Source: Cupriavidus necator
GTDB lineage: Bacteria > Pseudomonadota > Gammaproteobacteria > Burkholderiales > Burkholderiaceae
Direction of reading: 5' to 3'
DNA length: 64,000 bases
Assembly (NCBI GenBank): GCA_022041995.1
Contig: CP074381.1
Span: 1,488,001 to 1,552,000 of the forward strand
Under the pieces are notes generated by a model. The model saw only the letters and a program-made list of their open reading frames with translations. It made no database searches and was not told the origin of the DNA. Of the stretch, positions 47,143 through 56,343 are shown in pieces (the first letter of the stretch is position 1; each line of letters starts with the position of its first letter). The position numbers and the translations under genes are program-made.

Positions 47143-47892
47143 TCAGGAAAGGGAAGGGTGGCTGGCGCCGCGCGCTGTCGACGCTTCATCGGCGCGCGCG
47201 CGCAGCACAAGGCCAAGCCGGCGTGCGGCGCATTGCAGGTGCGTCACCGCAGCCGCGCGGGCTGCCGCGGCATCGCCGCGGCGGATGGCTTCGACGATCG
47301 CTTCATGCTCGGCATGCACGGTCTCGGCCAGCCCTGCCTGGCGCAGCGTATTGGCGCGCGCGGTGGCCACGGCCTGGTGCAGCTGCAGGTTCAGGTACTG
47401 CAGCAGCTGGCGGTAATAGGGGTTGTGCGTGGCGGCGGCAATGCCGATATGGAAGGCGGCGTCGATATCGGCGGCCGGCTGCGGGTCGTAGAGATGAGCG
47501 TGCAGCCGCTGCAGCAATGCGCTAAGTGCGGCTACGTCCTCATCGGTGCGGCGCATGGCGGCCAGCGCCGCGGCGGCGCCTTCCAGGTCGATGCGCAGGT
47601 CGTACAGGTCGGCCAGCCCGCTGGCGTCGATATCGGGTTCGCGCGGCAGCTGGAACCCCGCCGCGCCGGTACGCGAGCGCACCGTGCAGCCAACGCCCTG
47701 GCGTGACTCGACGAACCCCTGCGAACGCAGGTGCTCGGTGACTTCGCGGATCACCGCGGCGCTGACGCCGTACTGCTCGGCCAGCTGCCTGCCGGTCGGC
47801 AGCCGGCTGCCGACGGGGTAGGCGCCGCTTTCGATATCGGCGCGCAGCTGGCGGGTGACCTGTTCGGTGAGGGTGACGGCGCGGGTTCGCAT
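47143..47892 (-). CDS. GntR-family regulator, FadR/FCD type
   Basis: Protein of 249 residues. The N-terminal winged helix contains QLRADIESGAYPVGSRLPTG and YGVSAAVIREVTEHLRSQG; the C-terminal FCD effector domain spans about 90-230. FCD proteins often sense organic acids. Together with the flavin oxidase gene downstream (15 bases) it looks like a local regulator of hydroxyacid oxidation (inference). Confidence 0.9.
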   Translation of the reverse strand: MRTRAVTLTEQVTRQLRADIESGAYPVGSRLPTGRQLAEQYGVSAAVIREVTEHLRSQGFVESRQGVGCTVRSRTGAAGFQLPREPDIDASGLADLYDLRIDLEGAAAALAAMRRTDEDVAALSALLQRLHAHLYDPQPAADIDAAFHIGIAAATHNPYYRQLLQYLNLQLHQAVATARANTLRQAGLAETVHAEHEAIVEAIRRGDAAAARAAAVTHLQCAARRLGLVLRARADEASTARGASHPSLS

Positions 47893-47966
47893 GGGTGCCG
47901 ATTATAAGGTTTGCTGGTTATCTGAAAACTAAGGGTAAACCATTGAATTGGGATGACCGCAGCCCC

Positions 47967-48009
47967 AAAAGCAAAACGCGCGGACTGCCATGACGGCAGC
48001 CCGCGCGTT
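47967..48009 (-). terminator. Terminator of the iclR gene
   Basis: On the minus strand AACGCGCGG and the matching CCGCGCGTT flank a CTGCC/GGCAG inner stem (47975-48009), followed by TTGCTTTT. Confidence 0.8.
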
Positions 48010-48032
48010 GGTGGTGGCTGGTAATGCGGTTT

Positions 48033-48818
48033 TCAGGCGGCGGCTTCGGTCACGTAGCCCATGCCGCGCGAGATCTGCAGCGCTGTGTCCTTCAGGTTCT
48101 GCAGCCAGCTATCCTGCAGCCGGTCGGCCGGCGCCGACAGCGACAACCCGGCCACCAGCCGGCGCGAGTCGTCATAGATGCCGGCGGCAATGCAGCGCAC
48201 GCCCAGTTCCAGCTCTTCATTGTCGCGCGCATAGCCGTTGGAGCGCACCCAGCTGAGCTCGCGCTCCAGCTTGGTCAGGTCGGTGATCGAGGTGCGGGTA
48301 TGTCCGGCCAGCCCGGTGCGGGTGGCGTAGTTGCGCACGCGCGCGGCTTCGTCGGCAGCCAGGAACAGCTTGCCGACCGAGGTCAGGTGCAGCGGCGCGC
48401 GGCCACCGATGGCGCGTACCACCTGCATGCCCGAGCGCTCGCTGTAGGCGCGCTCGATGTAGACGATCTCGTCGCCCTGGCGTACCGACAGGTTTACGGT
48501 CTGGCCGGTGACGCGGTGCAGCGCGCGCATCGGCGCCAGCGCCGCGTCGCGCACCGACAGGCGTGCCTTGACCAGGTTGCCCAGTTCCAGCAGCCGCATG
48601 CCGAGCCGGTAGCTGCCAGGATCGGAACGGTCGACAAAGCGGCAGGCCACCATGTCGTTGAGGATGCGGTGGGCGGTGGAAGGATGCAGCCCCGTGGCCA
48701 GCGACAGCTCTTTCAGGCTGACCGGGTCGGCGTGCTGGGCGAGTGCGTCCAGCAGGGTCATCATGCGCTCGATGACCTGGATGGACGTCTTGCCGGGTGA
48801 CTTGTCTGCGTCGGACAT
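48033..48818 (-). CDS. IclR-family transcriptional regulator
   Basis: Protein of 261 residues. Winged helix near the N-terminus (LKELSLATGLHPSTAHRILN), then the IclR effector domain with VYIERAYSERSGMQVV and the C-terminal VRCIAAGIYDDSR. Divergent from lldE across 235 bases that hold the TGAAAATTTCA palindrome, so it may control lldEF as well as itself. Confidence 0.92.
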   Translation of the reverse strand: MSDADKSPGKTSIQVIERMMTLLDALAQHADPVSLKELSLATGLHPSTAHRILNDMVACRFVDRSDPGSYRLGMRLLELGNLVKARLSVRDAALAPMRALHRVTGQTVNLSVRQGDEIVYIERAYSERSGMQVVRAIGGRAPLHLTSVGKLFLAADEAARVRNYATRTGLAGHTRTSITDLTKLERELSWVRSNGYARDNEELELGVRCIAAGIYDDSRRLVAGLSLSAPADRLQDSWLQNLKDTALQISRGMGYVTEAAA

Positions 48819-48885
48819 AGATGGGAAAAGGAGAAATGTTGCCTTGCGGCATTTTTAAGCGTCTGCCTGATTCTATCTCGCATCG

Positions 48886-48896
48886 TGAAAATTTCA
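48886..48896. promoter_or_regulatory. Palindrome TGAAAATTTCA between iclR and lldE
   Basis: Perfect 11-base palindrome 68 bases before the iclR start and 157 before lldE, identical to that upstream of aceE (31208-31218). A further half-site-like GGTGAAATG follows at 48900. A plausible IclR-type operator. Confidence 0.45.
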
Positions 48897-49053
48897 ATAG
48901 GTGAAATGACATTACCGTAAGAAACGCCCGGTGATGTTGCCCCGGGGAAGTGATGTGCATTGCACCGGATTCACGTCCTTGCTCAACGGTTTGTGCGCCA
49001 CGTGCGACGCAAACGCGCATAATTGCGGGGTTTCGGGTCTGGAGAAGTCGACA

Positions 49054-49779
49054 ATGCGAGTTGGTCTGTTCGCCACCTGCCTGGTGGACCTGATGCGTCC
49101 GGAAATCGGGTTTTCGGTGCTCAAGCTGCTGGAAGCCGCCGGCTACGAGGTCATGGTGCCCGAGGCGCAGACCTGCTGCGGCCAGCCGGCCTACAACTCG
49201 GGCGAGCGCGCGGTGTCGCGCGACCTGGCGGAGAAATTCCTGCGCGAGTTCGAGATGTTCGACTACATCGTGGTGCCGTCGGGCAGTTGCGGCGGCATGA
49301 TCCGCCACCACTACGCCGACCTGCTGCGCAACGATCCCGAACTCAACGGCCGCTACGAACGCCTGCGCGAACGCGTGTTCGAGCTGACGGATTTCCTGGT
49401 CAACGTGGCCAGGGTGCAGACGCTGCCGTCGTCGTTCTCGGGCCATGTCACCTATCACGACTCCTGTTCCGGCCTGCGCGAGCTGGGTGTCAAGCAGCAG
49501 CCGCGTGAGCTGCTGTCGCGCCTGCCGGGCGTGCAGCTGACAGAAATGAAGGATTGCGAAGCCTGCTGCGGTTTTGGCGGCACCTTCTCGGTCAAGTACG
49601 GCAATATCTCGACGGCGATCGTCGACGAGAAGTGCGCCAACATCAAGGCGAGCGGCGCCGATACAGTGGTGCTGGGCGACCTGGGCTGCATCCTCAATAT
49701 CGAAGGCCGCCTGCGCCGCACCGGCGACAGCAGCACGCGCGTGCTGCATATTGCCCAGGTGCTGGCGGGCGACGCCTGA
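49054..49779 (+). CDS. lldE: L-lactate oxidation protein LldE/LutA
   Basis: Protein of 241 residues with two CCG (cysteine-rich) domains, TCCGQPAYNSG with SGSCGGMIRHHY, and YHDSCSGLRELG with DCEACCGFGGTFSVK. These bind Fe-S clusters in LutA/heterodisulfide-reductase-like subunits that oxidise lactate to pyruvate. The start at 49054 (MRVGLFATCLVD) follows GGAG. lldF follows after 29 bases. Confidence 0.9.
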   Translation: MRVGLFATCLVDLMRPEIGFSVLKLLEAAGYEVMVPEAQTCCGQPAYNSGERAVSRDLAEKFLREFEMFDYIVVPSGSCGGMIRHHYADLLRNDPELNGRYERLRERVFELTDFLVNVARVQTLPSSFSGHVTYHDSCSGLRELGVKQQPRELLSRLPGVQLTEMKDCEACCGFGGTFSVKYGNISTAIVDEKCANIKASGADTVVLGDLGCILNIEGRLRRTGDSSTRVLHIAQVLAGDA

Positions 49780-49808
49780 CATGCGCTGAAATCGGGGGAA
49801 TCGCCACG

Positions 49809-51221
49809 ATGCAAGTCCACAGCATGGAATTCAAGGCGCGCGCCGGCCAGAAGCTGGCCGACCAGCGCTTGCAGCAGAACCTGAAGAAGCTTTCGACCAA
49901 GTTCGTCACGGCACGCGCCGACGCGATCCGCGATATCGACTTCGACGCCACGCGCGAGGCCCTCAGGGAGCGCCGCGACCGCGCGCTGGAAAACCTCGAC
50001 GTCTGGCTGGCCACCTTCGAAGAGAATGCGACGCAGCGCGGCGCCACGGTGCTGTTTGCCGAGACCACCGCCGATGCCGCGCGCCTGGTCGCCGAGATCG
50101 CGCAGAAGCACGGCGTGAAGAAGGTCATCAAGAGCAAGTCCATGGTGACCGAGGAAATGCGCCTGAACCAGGTGCTTGGCGAGATGGGCGTGCAGAGCAT
50201 CGAGACCGACCTGGGCGAGTACATCCTGCAGATCAACGACTCGGAACCGCCGTCGCACATCATTGCGCCGGTGGTGCACAAGGACAAGGACGAGATCGCC
50301 GACCTGTTCGCCAGGGTCCACCACAAGCCGCGGCTGACCGAGATCCCGGAGATGACGCGCGAGGCGCGCGAAGTGCTGCGCCCGGAGTTCCTGAGCGCCG
50401 ACATGGGTGTCACCGGCGGCAACTTCATCATTGCCGAGACCGGCTCGGTGGCGGTGGTCACCAACGAGGGCAATGAGGGCATGTGCACGGTGATGCCGCG
50501 CGTGCACGTGGCCGTGACCGGCATCGAAAAGGTGCTGCCGACGCTGGAAGACCTGGCCACGGTGATGCGCCTGCTGCCGCGCTCGGCCACCGGCCAGGCC
50601 ATCTCGAACTACTTCTCGCTGCTGACCGGCCCGCGCGCCGATGGTGAGCGCGACGGCCCCGAGCACATGTACTTCGTGCTGGTCGATGGCGGGCGCACCG
50701 GGTTGATCGGCGGCGACTTCCAGGAGATGCTGCGCTGCATCCGCTGCGGCGCCTGCATGAACCACTGCCCGGTCTACCAGAAGATCGGCGGCCACGCGTA
50801 CGGCTGGGTCTATCCGGGCCCGATGGGCAGCGTGCTGACGCCCAGCTACGTCGGCCTGGCCAATGCGGTGGACCTGCCGCAGGCAGCGACCATGTGCGGC
50901 GAGTGCAACCGCGTGTGCCCGGCATCGATCCCGTTGTCGGACCTGCTGCGCAAGCTGCGCGAGAAGCAGATGGAGCGCGGCCTGCGGCCGTGGCAGGAGC
51001 GCTTTGCGCTGCAGGCGTGGGACTACGTCGCCAAGCGCCCGGAACTGTATGCCTTTGCCACGCGCATCGGCGCCTGGCTGCTGGGGCGCATGGGCGGCAG
51101 CAACAAGCTGATTGCCAGCCTGCCGATGGCGGGCAAGGGCTGGACCGAAACCCGCGACATGCCGGCCCCGTCGGGCCGGACGTTCCGCGAACTATACAAG
51201 GAAAGGAGAGCACGTTCATGA
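49809..51221 (+). CDS. lldF: L-lactate oxidation iron-sulfur protein LldF/LutB
   Basis: Protein of 470 residues with an N-terminal LUD domain (about 60-310) and two ferredoxin-type clusters: CIRCGACMNHCPVY (about 315) and CGECNRVCPASIP (about 365). A C-terminal amphipathic region follows. With LldE and usually LutC it forms the membrane-associated lactate dehydrogenase complex. Its stop overlaps the next gene start by four bases. Confidence 0.92.
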   Translation: MQVHSMEFKARAGQKLADQRLQQNLKKLSTKFVTARADAIRDIDFDATREALRERRDRALENLDVWLATFEENATQRGATVLFAETTADAARLVAEIAQKHGVKKVIKSKSMVTEEMRLNQVLGEMGVQSIETDLGEYILQINDSEPPSHIIAPVVHKDKDEIADLFARVHHKPRLTEIPEMTREAREVLRPEFLSADMGVTGGNFIIAETGSVAVVTNEGNEGMCTVMPRVHVAVTGIEKVLPTLEDLATVMRLLPRSATGQAISNYFSLLTGPRADGERDGPEHMYFVLVDGGRTGLIGGDFQEMLRCIRCGACMNHCPVYQKIGGHAYGWVYPGPMGSVLTPSYVGLANAVDLPQAATMCGECNRVCPASIPLSDLLRKLREKQMERGLRPWQERFALQAWDYVAKRPELYAFATRIGAWLLGRMGGSNKLIASLPMAGKGWTETRDMPAPSGRTFRELYKERRARS

Positions 51222-51487
51222 GCACAGCCAACAGCGAAGTCCTGGCGCGCATGCGTGCCGCACTGGACCAGCACCTGGCCGGATCGATGCCCGCTGGCGA
51301 TTTGGTGCGCGCATGGCGCGAAGCCGGTACCGGGCTGGCGCTGCCGCCGGTCTACGGGCAGGCGATGGAAGAGTTGCTGCGCCGGCTCGAGATGTCGTCA
51401 GTGTTCGCGCAGGATAGCTGCTCGTTTTCGAGTTCGGCTGTGACGGACCAGCTGACGCGCTGGCTGGACAAGGCGGCAACGGTCTGA
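51218..51487 (+). CDS. Uncharacterised 89-residue protein in the position of LutC
   Basis: Begins MSTANSEVLARMRAALDQHL. It is mostly helical, with no cysteine cluster (one Cys) and no LUD domain, so it is not LutC although it takes LutC's place as third gene. AAGGAAAGGAG lies upstream and the start overlaps the lldF stop, so translational coupling is likely. Whether it belongs to the complex is unknown. No recognised family. Confidence 0.7.
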   Translation: MSTANSEVLARMRAALDQHLAGSMPAGDLVRAWREAGTGLALPPVYGQAMEELLRRLEMSSVFAQDSCSFSSSAVTDQLTRWLDKAATV

Positions 51488-51508
51488 GGCTTCAGTACAG
51501 CACCACTA

Positions 51509-52396
51509 CTAGCCCTTCATCATCCCCGTCAGCGTATCCACGAATTCCAGCGACAGCCGCGACAGCGGTTCAGTCTGCACATGGAAGATCTGCACCGAGG
51601 CATTGACCTTCGTGCGTACCGGCACCGCGACGATGTTGGGCCAGTCCCCGCCGAACACTGTCATGGCGTCGACCAGCGCGATGCCGGCGCCGGCCTGCGC
51701 CAGTGCGCGCGCCACGTGGGCCTGTTCCACCTGCACCCGCATATCGGGCTGGTCGCCCTCGTTGCCGAACATCTCGTGCACCAGCAAGCCAAACGGTACG
51801 TCCTGTCCGTAGCCGATCAGGTCCTCGCCGATCAGGTCGGCCGGGCGCACCCACTTGCGCGTGGCCAGGGGATGCCCCACCGGCACCAGCGCCACGATCT
51901 CGTTTTTCACCAGCAGGCGCGCCTCGAGGTTGGGGTGCACCAGCGGCATGTTCGACACCGCCAGGTCCACCTGTCCCGATAGCAGCGCGCGCAGCATGTT
52001 GCCCGGAATCTGCGTACGCACCACCACGCGCACCGCCGGGTGTGCAGCGCGGAAGCTGGCGATGGCGCGCGGCAGCACGGTCTGGCCGAGGTTGGGGCTG
52101 CACGTGATGCGCAGGCTGCCAGTTCGGTTGGCCGCGAGGTCCTCTGCGATCTCGTTGACGCGCTCGATCCCTTCGTAGACCGCATTGACTTCGCCCAGCA
52201 GACGCCGCGCTTCCGGCGTGGGGTAGAGCCGCCCCTTGGTGCGGCGGAACAGTTCCAGGCCGAGGCGTTGCTCGGTGTGCGACATCAGCCGGCTGATGGC
52301 CGGCTGCGACACATACAGCAGCTTGGACGCGCCGCTGATCGAGCCGGTCAGCATCACGGCGCGGAATACCTCGATCTGGCGTAGGTTCATTTTCAT
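51509..52396 (-). CDS. LysR-family transcriptional regulator
   Basis: Protein of 295 residues. The winged helix (about 1-60) contains RQIEVFRAVMLTGSISGASK, followed by the periplasmic-binding-like effector domain. It is convergent with lldEF and divergent from the ornithine cyclodeaminase-like gene (start 52548) across 151 bases, which is the classic layout for regulating that gene cluster. Confidence 0.92.
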   Translation of the reverse strand: MKMNLRQIEVFRAVMLTGSISGASKLLYVSQPAISRLMSHTEQRLGLELFRRTKGRLYPTPEARRLLGEVNAVYEGIERVNEIAEDLAANRTGSLRITCSPNLGQTVLPRAIASFRAAHPAVRVVVRTQIPGNMLRALLSGQVDLAVSNMPLVHPNLEARLLVKNEIVALVPVGHPLATRKWVRPADLIGEDLIGYGQDVPFGLLVHEMFGNEGDQPDMRVQVEQAHVARALAQAGAGIALVDAMTVFGGDWPNIVAVPVRTKVNASVQIFHVQTEPLSRLSLEFVDTLTGMMKG

Positions 52397-52547
52397 GGTA
52401 TTAACCTGATGTTAAGGCTGGCGGACATATAAGCATATGACAGTCAATGGCGCCATACCTACACTGGACTCCATCGACACACGCCGCGCGCCACAGGGCA
52501 CGCACCAGCGATGTGCAGGGTTTTCCATCCCGGAGGCAGGAGACTGT

Positions 52548-53549
52548 ATGAGCGACATTCATCTCACCTACATTAACGGCAAGGACATTGCGCGCCTGGA
52601 AATGACCGACGCCGAGATCCTCGACGCGGTCGAGCAGGCGCTGGTGGCGCAGGGCAACGGCCAGACCGTGATCGAGCCACGCGTGCACCTGATTCCCGAC
52701 CCCGCCTTCAACGGCCACTTCAACGTGTTGCGCGGCTATGTGGCGCCGCTGGGACTGGCAGGCGTCAAGATCGTCGGCGACTTCGTCGACAACTACAAGC
52801 TCGGGCTGCCATCGGAAATGGCGATGCTCAACCTGTTCGATCCGCGCACCGGCATGCCGGTGGCGATGATCGATGCCACCTTCATTACCGACGCGCGCAC
52901 TGGCGCGCTGACCGCGCTCGGTGCCAAGCATCTGGCGCGCCGCAACAGCAAGGTGCTGGGCCATATCGGCGCGCGCGGCACCTCCTACTGGAACGTGCGC
53001 CTGCTCGACAGCCTGTTCGACTTCGACGAGATCCGCGTGCACTCGCGCCGCCCCGAAAGCCGCAATGCCTTCGCGGCGAGGCTGGAGCGCGATCTCGGCA
53101 AGAAGATCGTCGTCACCGAAGACTGGGAGTCGTGCGTGCGCGGCGCCGATATTGTGATCGAGGCCTCGCGCCTGGAGCGGCCGACGCCGATGCTGAAGAC
53201 GGAGTGGATCAAGCCCGGCGCCTTTGTCGTGCCGTACGGCACCATGAGCGCGGTCGAGCTGTCGCTGACCGACATCATGACCAGGATGGTGGTGGATGAC
53301 TGGGGCCAGTGCAAGGGCGGCATGTTCGGCTCGCTGCGCGCGCATGTGGAAGCCGGCAAGCTGTCGGAACAGACGCTCTATGCCGAACTGGGCGAGATCG
53401 TCGCCGGGCGCAAGCCGGGCCGCCAGAGCGACGACGAGACCAACCTGTTCTGGCACCGCGGCCTGTCGCTGAGCGATATCGCGCTGGGCCACGCCATCCT
53501 GAAAAAGGCCGAGAGCCGCGGCCTGGGCCAGAGGCTGCTCTACGCATGA
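52548..53549 (+). CDS. Ornithine cyclodeaminase/mu-crystallin family protein
   Basis: NAD(P)-binding protein of 333 residues. The N-terminal substrate domain has GVKIVGDFVDNYKLGLP, followed by a Rossmann fold around GHIGARGTSYWNVRLLD and ADIVIEASRLERPTP. The family includes ornithine cyclodeaminase, ketimine reductases and opine-related enzymes, and the substrate is not decided here. The gene overlaps the PhnD-like gene by four bases (ATGA). The LysR regulator stands divergent upstream. Confidence 0.88.
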   Translation: MSDIHLTYINGKDIARLEMTDAEILDAVEQALVAQGNGQTVIEPRVHLIPDPAFNGHFNVLRGYVAPLGLAGVKIVGDFVDNYKLGLPSEMAMLNLFDPRTGMPVAMIDATFITDARTGALTALGAKHLARRNSKVLGHIGARGTSYWNVRLLDSLFDFDEIRVHSRRPESRNAFAARLERDLGKKIVVTEDWESCVRGADIVIEASRLERPTPMLKTEWIKPGAFVVPYGTMSAVELSLTDIMTRMVVDDWGQCKGGMFGSLRAHVEAGKLSEQTLYAELGEIVAGRKPGRQSDDETNLFWHRGLSLSDIALGHAILKKAESRGLGQRLLYA

Positions 53550-54381
53550 TCGCCAACGCCCGCATGTACTCGGTCAGCGCGCCGGTGGAGCAGGCGTGGC
53601 GCGCGCTGTTGGCGCACGTGGCCGACCGCGCCGGCGTGGACCTGCCATATGTCGAACATCCCGCGCCGGCCCCGGTCAACGCGTTGTGGGCGCGGCCGGA
53701 CTGCGGCTGTGTATTCATGTGCGGCTACCCCTATGCCAGCGCGCCGGTAACGCCGCAATTGCTGGCCGCGCCGGTGCCGGCGCTGGCACGCTACGGCGGG
53801 CGCCCGGTCTACTTCAGCGAATTCATCGTGCGTGCTGACGCGCCGGTGCAGGCGCTGGCGCAGACCTTCGGCGCTCGGCTGGCATGCATGCTGCCTGAGT
53901 CCAACTCGGGCTACAACGCGCCGCGCCATCACCTGATGCGGCTGGCGCCGGCCGGCACCCGTGCGCTGTACCGGCCTGCCGCCGCACCCACGCCGACCCG
54001 CGCCAAGTCATCGACGCGGTCATCGGCGGGGACGCCGAGGTGGGAGTGGTCGACAGCTATGTGCTGGACCTGCTGCGCCGCTTCGAACCCGGGCTCGCGG
54101 GCCAGCTGAAAACGCTGGAGGTGACCCCGGCCGCGCCGATCCCGCCGCTGGTCGCCTCGGCGCAGGCCGACCGGCACGAGTGCGCGTATGTGCGTGCCGC
54201 GCTGCTGACGCTGCATGAGGGTGCAACGGGGAGCGCGTTGCTGTCCATGCTGGGGCTGGCGCGCTTTGCGCCGGTGCAACCGCCCGACTATGCCGTTCTG
54301 CCTGAACTCGCACGCGAAGCGGACCAGGCGGGGTTTGCGCTGACCGATGCCGGACCGGGCACGGCCAAGCACAATAACTAG
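53546..54381 (+). CDS. PhnD-like phosphate/phosphonate-type substrate-binding protein, with a frameshift
   Basis: Restored length 278 residues. The fold matches periplasmic-binding PhnD/SsuA-like proteins: YFSEFIVRADAPVQALAQTF, then SNSGYNAPRHHLMRLA, then VVDSYVLDLLRRFEPG. No signal peptide is visible. Written as is, the frame breaks after residue 150: restoring one C in the run at 53997-53999 joins PTPRQVIDAVIGGDAEVGVV to the second frame, which ends at 54381. It is coupled by overlap to the cyclodeaminase gene and followed by a Bug receptor gene. Confidence 0.82.
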
Positions 54382-54436
54382 ACTGCCGGCGCGGTGGGGG
54401 AGCCAAGCCTGATCACTGCCAAATAGGGGAACCGTC

Positions 54437-55483
54437 ATGAAGACCGCTGTGAAACCTGATGTGGAAGCTGCCGTGAAGCCCGCCGTAAATCCTGTCCTTC
54501 GACGCATGGCCATGCGCTGCCTGCTTGGCTGCATCGCGGCCTGCGCGCCGTGGCTCGCTGCCGCACCCGCGCTGGCCCAGCCGCCTGGGTATCCCGCCAA
54601 GCCGGTGCGCATCGTGGTGCCGTTCGCCGCCGGCGGGCCCGCCGATGTGCTCGGCCGCGCGGTCGGCGAAGGCATCGCCAAGGCCACCGGCCAGAGCGTG
54701 CTGGTAGAGAACAAGGCCGGCGCCGCCGGCACTATCGGCGTCGACATGGTGGCCAAGGCCGCGCCCGACGGCTATACGCTGGCGCTGGTGCCGGTCGGCA
54801 ATATCGCGGTGAACCCCACGCTGATGCCGAACCTGCCGTACAAGCCGGCCGACCTGGCGCCGGTGGCGATGCTGGCCACCGCCGAGAACGTGCTGGTGGT
54901 TAATGCGGCCACGCCAGTCAAATCACTGGCGGAACTGCTCAAGCTGGCCGGGCAGAAGCCGGGTGAGCTGAGCTTTGCTTCGCCCGGCGCCGGCAGCCAG
55001 GCGCACCTGGCCGGCGAACTGCTGCAGCTGGATGCCCATGTCAAGCTGAACCACGTGCCGTACAAGGGCATCAGCCCGGCCATGACCGATGTGGTCGGCG
55101 GCCAGGTGACGATGATGTTCGCGCAGATGTCGGCGGCGCTGCCCTATATCAAGGCCGGCAAGCTGCGCCCGCTGGGTGTGGCCAGCGCCAAGCGCTCCGC
55201 GGTGCTGCCCGATGTACCGACCATCGCCGAACAGGGCTTCCCGAAGTTCGAGGCGTTGTCGTGGTATGCGCTGATGGCCCCGGCCGGTACGCCCGCGGAG
55301 ATCGTGCGCAAGCTCAGTCAGCATGTTGATGCAGTGCTGGCTGATGCGACGCTGAAGGAAAAGCTGGCCACGCTGGGGATGGAAGCCGCCGGCGGCACGC
55401 CGCAGCAGCTTGCCACTACCATCCAGAAGGAAAGCACGCGCTGGGCCGGCGTGATTCGGCAGCGGCATATCACTATCGACTGA
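54437..55483 (+). CDS. Bug-family (TctC-like) periplasmic solute receptor
   Basis: Protein of 348 residues. A signal peptide is clear (cleavage near APALAQP), after a 20-residue charged N-terminal extension. The mature part starts PGYPAKPVRIVVPFAAGG, the Bug signature. AGGGGA lies before the ATG at 54437. No TctA/TctB nearby. The position behind the cyclodeaminase and PhnD-like genes suggests a joint role in uptake of the same substrate (inference). Confidence 0.9.
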   Translation: MKTAVKPDVEAAVKPAVNPVLRRMAMRCLLGCIAACAPWLAAAPALAQPPGYPAKPVRIVVPFAAGGPADVLGRAVGEGIAKATGQSVLVENKAGAAGTIGVDMVAKAAPDGYTLALVPVGNIAVNPTLMPNLPYKPADLAPVAMLATAENVLVVNAATPVKSLAELLKLAGQKPGELSFASPGAGSQAHLAGELLQLDAHVKLNHVPYKGISPAMTDVVGGQVTMMFAQMSAALPYIKAGKLRPLGVASAKRSAVLPDVPTIAEQGFPKFEALSWYALMAPAGTPAEIVRKLSQHVDAVLADATLKEKLATLGMEAAGGTPQQLATTIQKESTRWAGVIRQRHITID

Positions 55484-55502
55484 AGCGTCGCGCACTGGGA
55501 TG

Positions 55503-55527
55503 AAAAAGGGGAGCCGCCTGGCTCCCC
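55503..55527 (-). terminator. Terminator of the trpXYZ-like ABC operon
   Basis: GGGGAGCC and GGCTCCCC (55508-55527, loop GCCT) form the stem, followed on the minus strand by TTTTT. It could also act on the plus-strand Bug transcript, though without a T-run there. Confidence 0.78.
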
Positions 55528-55547
55528 GTCTTCATTGCCCGCTGTCT

Positions 55548-56342
55548 TCAACCCAGCAACAGTGCATCATCATCCAGCTGCTCGTGCCGCGTCTGCTCGA
55601 ACATCTTCAGCAGGTCCGGCACATCCAGGCCCTTGCGCTTGTCGCCCGACACGTCCAGCACCACCTGCCCCTGGTGCAGCATCACCGTGCGCTGGCCGTA
55701 GTCGAGCGCCTGGCGCATGCTGTGCGTGACCATCATGGTGGTCAGCTTGCTTTCCTCGACGATGCGCGCGGTCAGCTCCAGCACGAACGCCGCGGTCTTC
55801 GGGTCCAGCGCGGCGGTGTGCTCGTCCAGCAGCAGGATGCGCGACGGCTGCAGCGAGGCCATCAGCAGGCTCACCGCCTGGCGCTGGCCGCCGGAGAGCA
55901 GGCCGATGCGGTCGGTCAGGCGGTTTTCCAGGCCCAGGTTGAGCAGGCGCAGCTTTTCGCGGAACAGCTCGCGCGAGGCGCGGTTCAGTGCCGGGCGGAA
56001 ACCGCGGCGGCTGCCGCGGGCCATCGCCAGGGCCATGTTTTCCTCGATGGTCAGCGCCTCGCAGGTGCCGGCCATCGGGTCCTGGAACACGCGGGCCACC
56101 AGGTGGGCGCGGTCCCATGCGGGCTGGCGCGTGACGTCGGTGTCATCGATGGTGATGCGGCCCGAGTCGACCATCTGGTCGCCGCTGATCGCGTTCAGGA
56201 AGGTCGACTTGCCGGCGCCGTTGGAGCCGATCACGGCCACGAACTGGCCGCTCGGGATCTCCAGGCTGAGGCCGCGCAGGGCGCGGGTCTCGATGGGGGT
56301 GCCTGGGTTGAAAGTGAGCTTCAGGTCTTGTGCGCGCAGCAT
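55548..56342 (-). CDS. ABC transporter ATP-binding protein (TrpZ-like)
   Basis: ATPase of 264 residues. Walker A GSNGAGKST, ABC signature LSGGQRQAV, Walker B ILLLDEHTA and the H-loop histidine after MMVTHSM are all intact. The ATG at 56342 has GGAGG eight bases upstream. Last gene of a three-gene operon (receptor, permease, ATPase), transcribed leftwards. Confidence 0.92.
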   Translation of the reverse strand: MLRAQDLKLTFNPGTPIETRALRGLSLEIPSGQFVAVIGSNGAGKSTFLNAISGDQMVDSGRITIDDTDVTRQPAWDRAHLVARVFQDPMAGTCEALTIEENMALAMARGSRRGFRPALNRASRELFREKLRLLNLGLENRLTDRIGLLSGGQRQAVSLLMASLQPSRILLLDEHTAALDPKTAAFVLELTARIVEESKLTTMMVTHSMRQALDYGQRTVMLHQGQVVLDVSGDKRKGLDVPDLLKMFEQTRHEQLDDDALLLG

Positions 56343-56343
56343 C

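Noticed and set aside
45645..47706. Continuation of the pbpG frame as a long extra domain
   Set aside because: Runs past a good terminator, antisense to two real genes, and vanishes when one base is restored.
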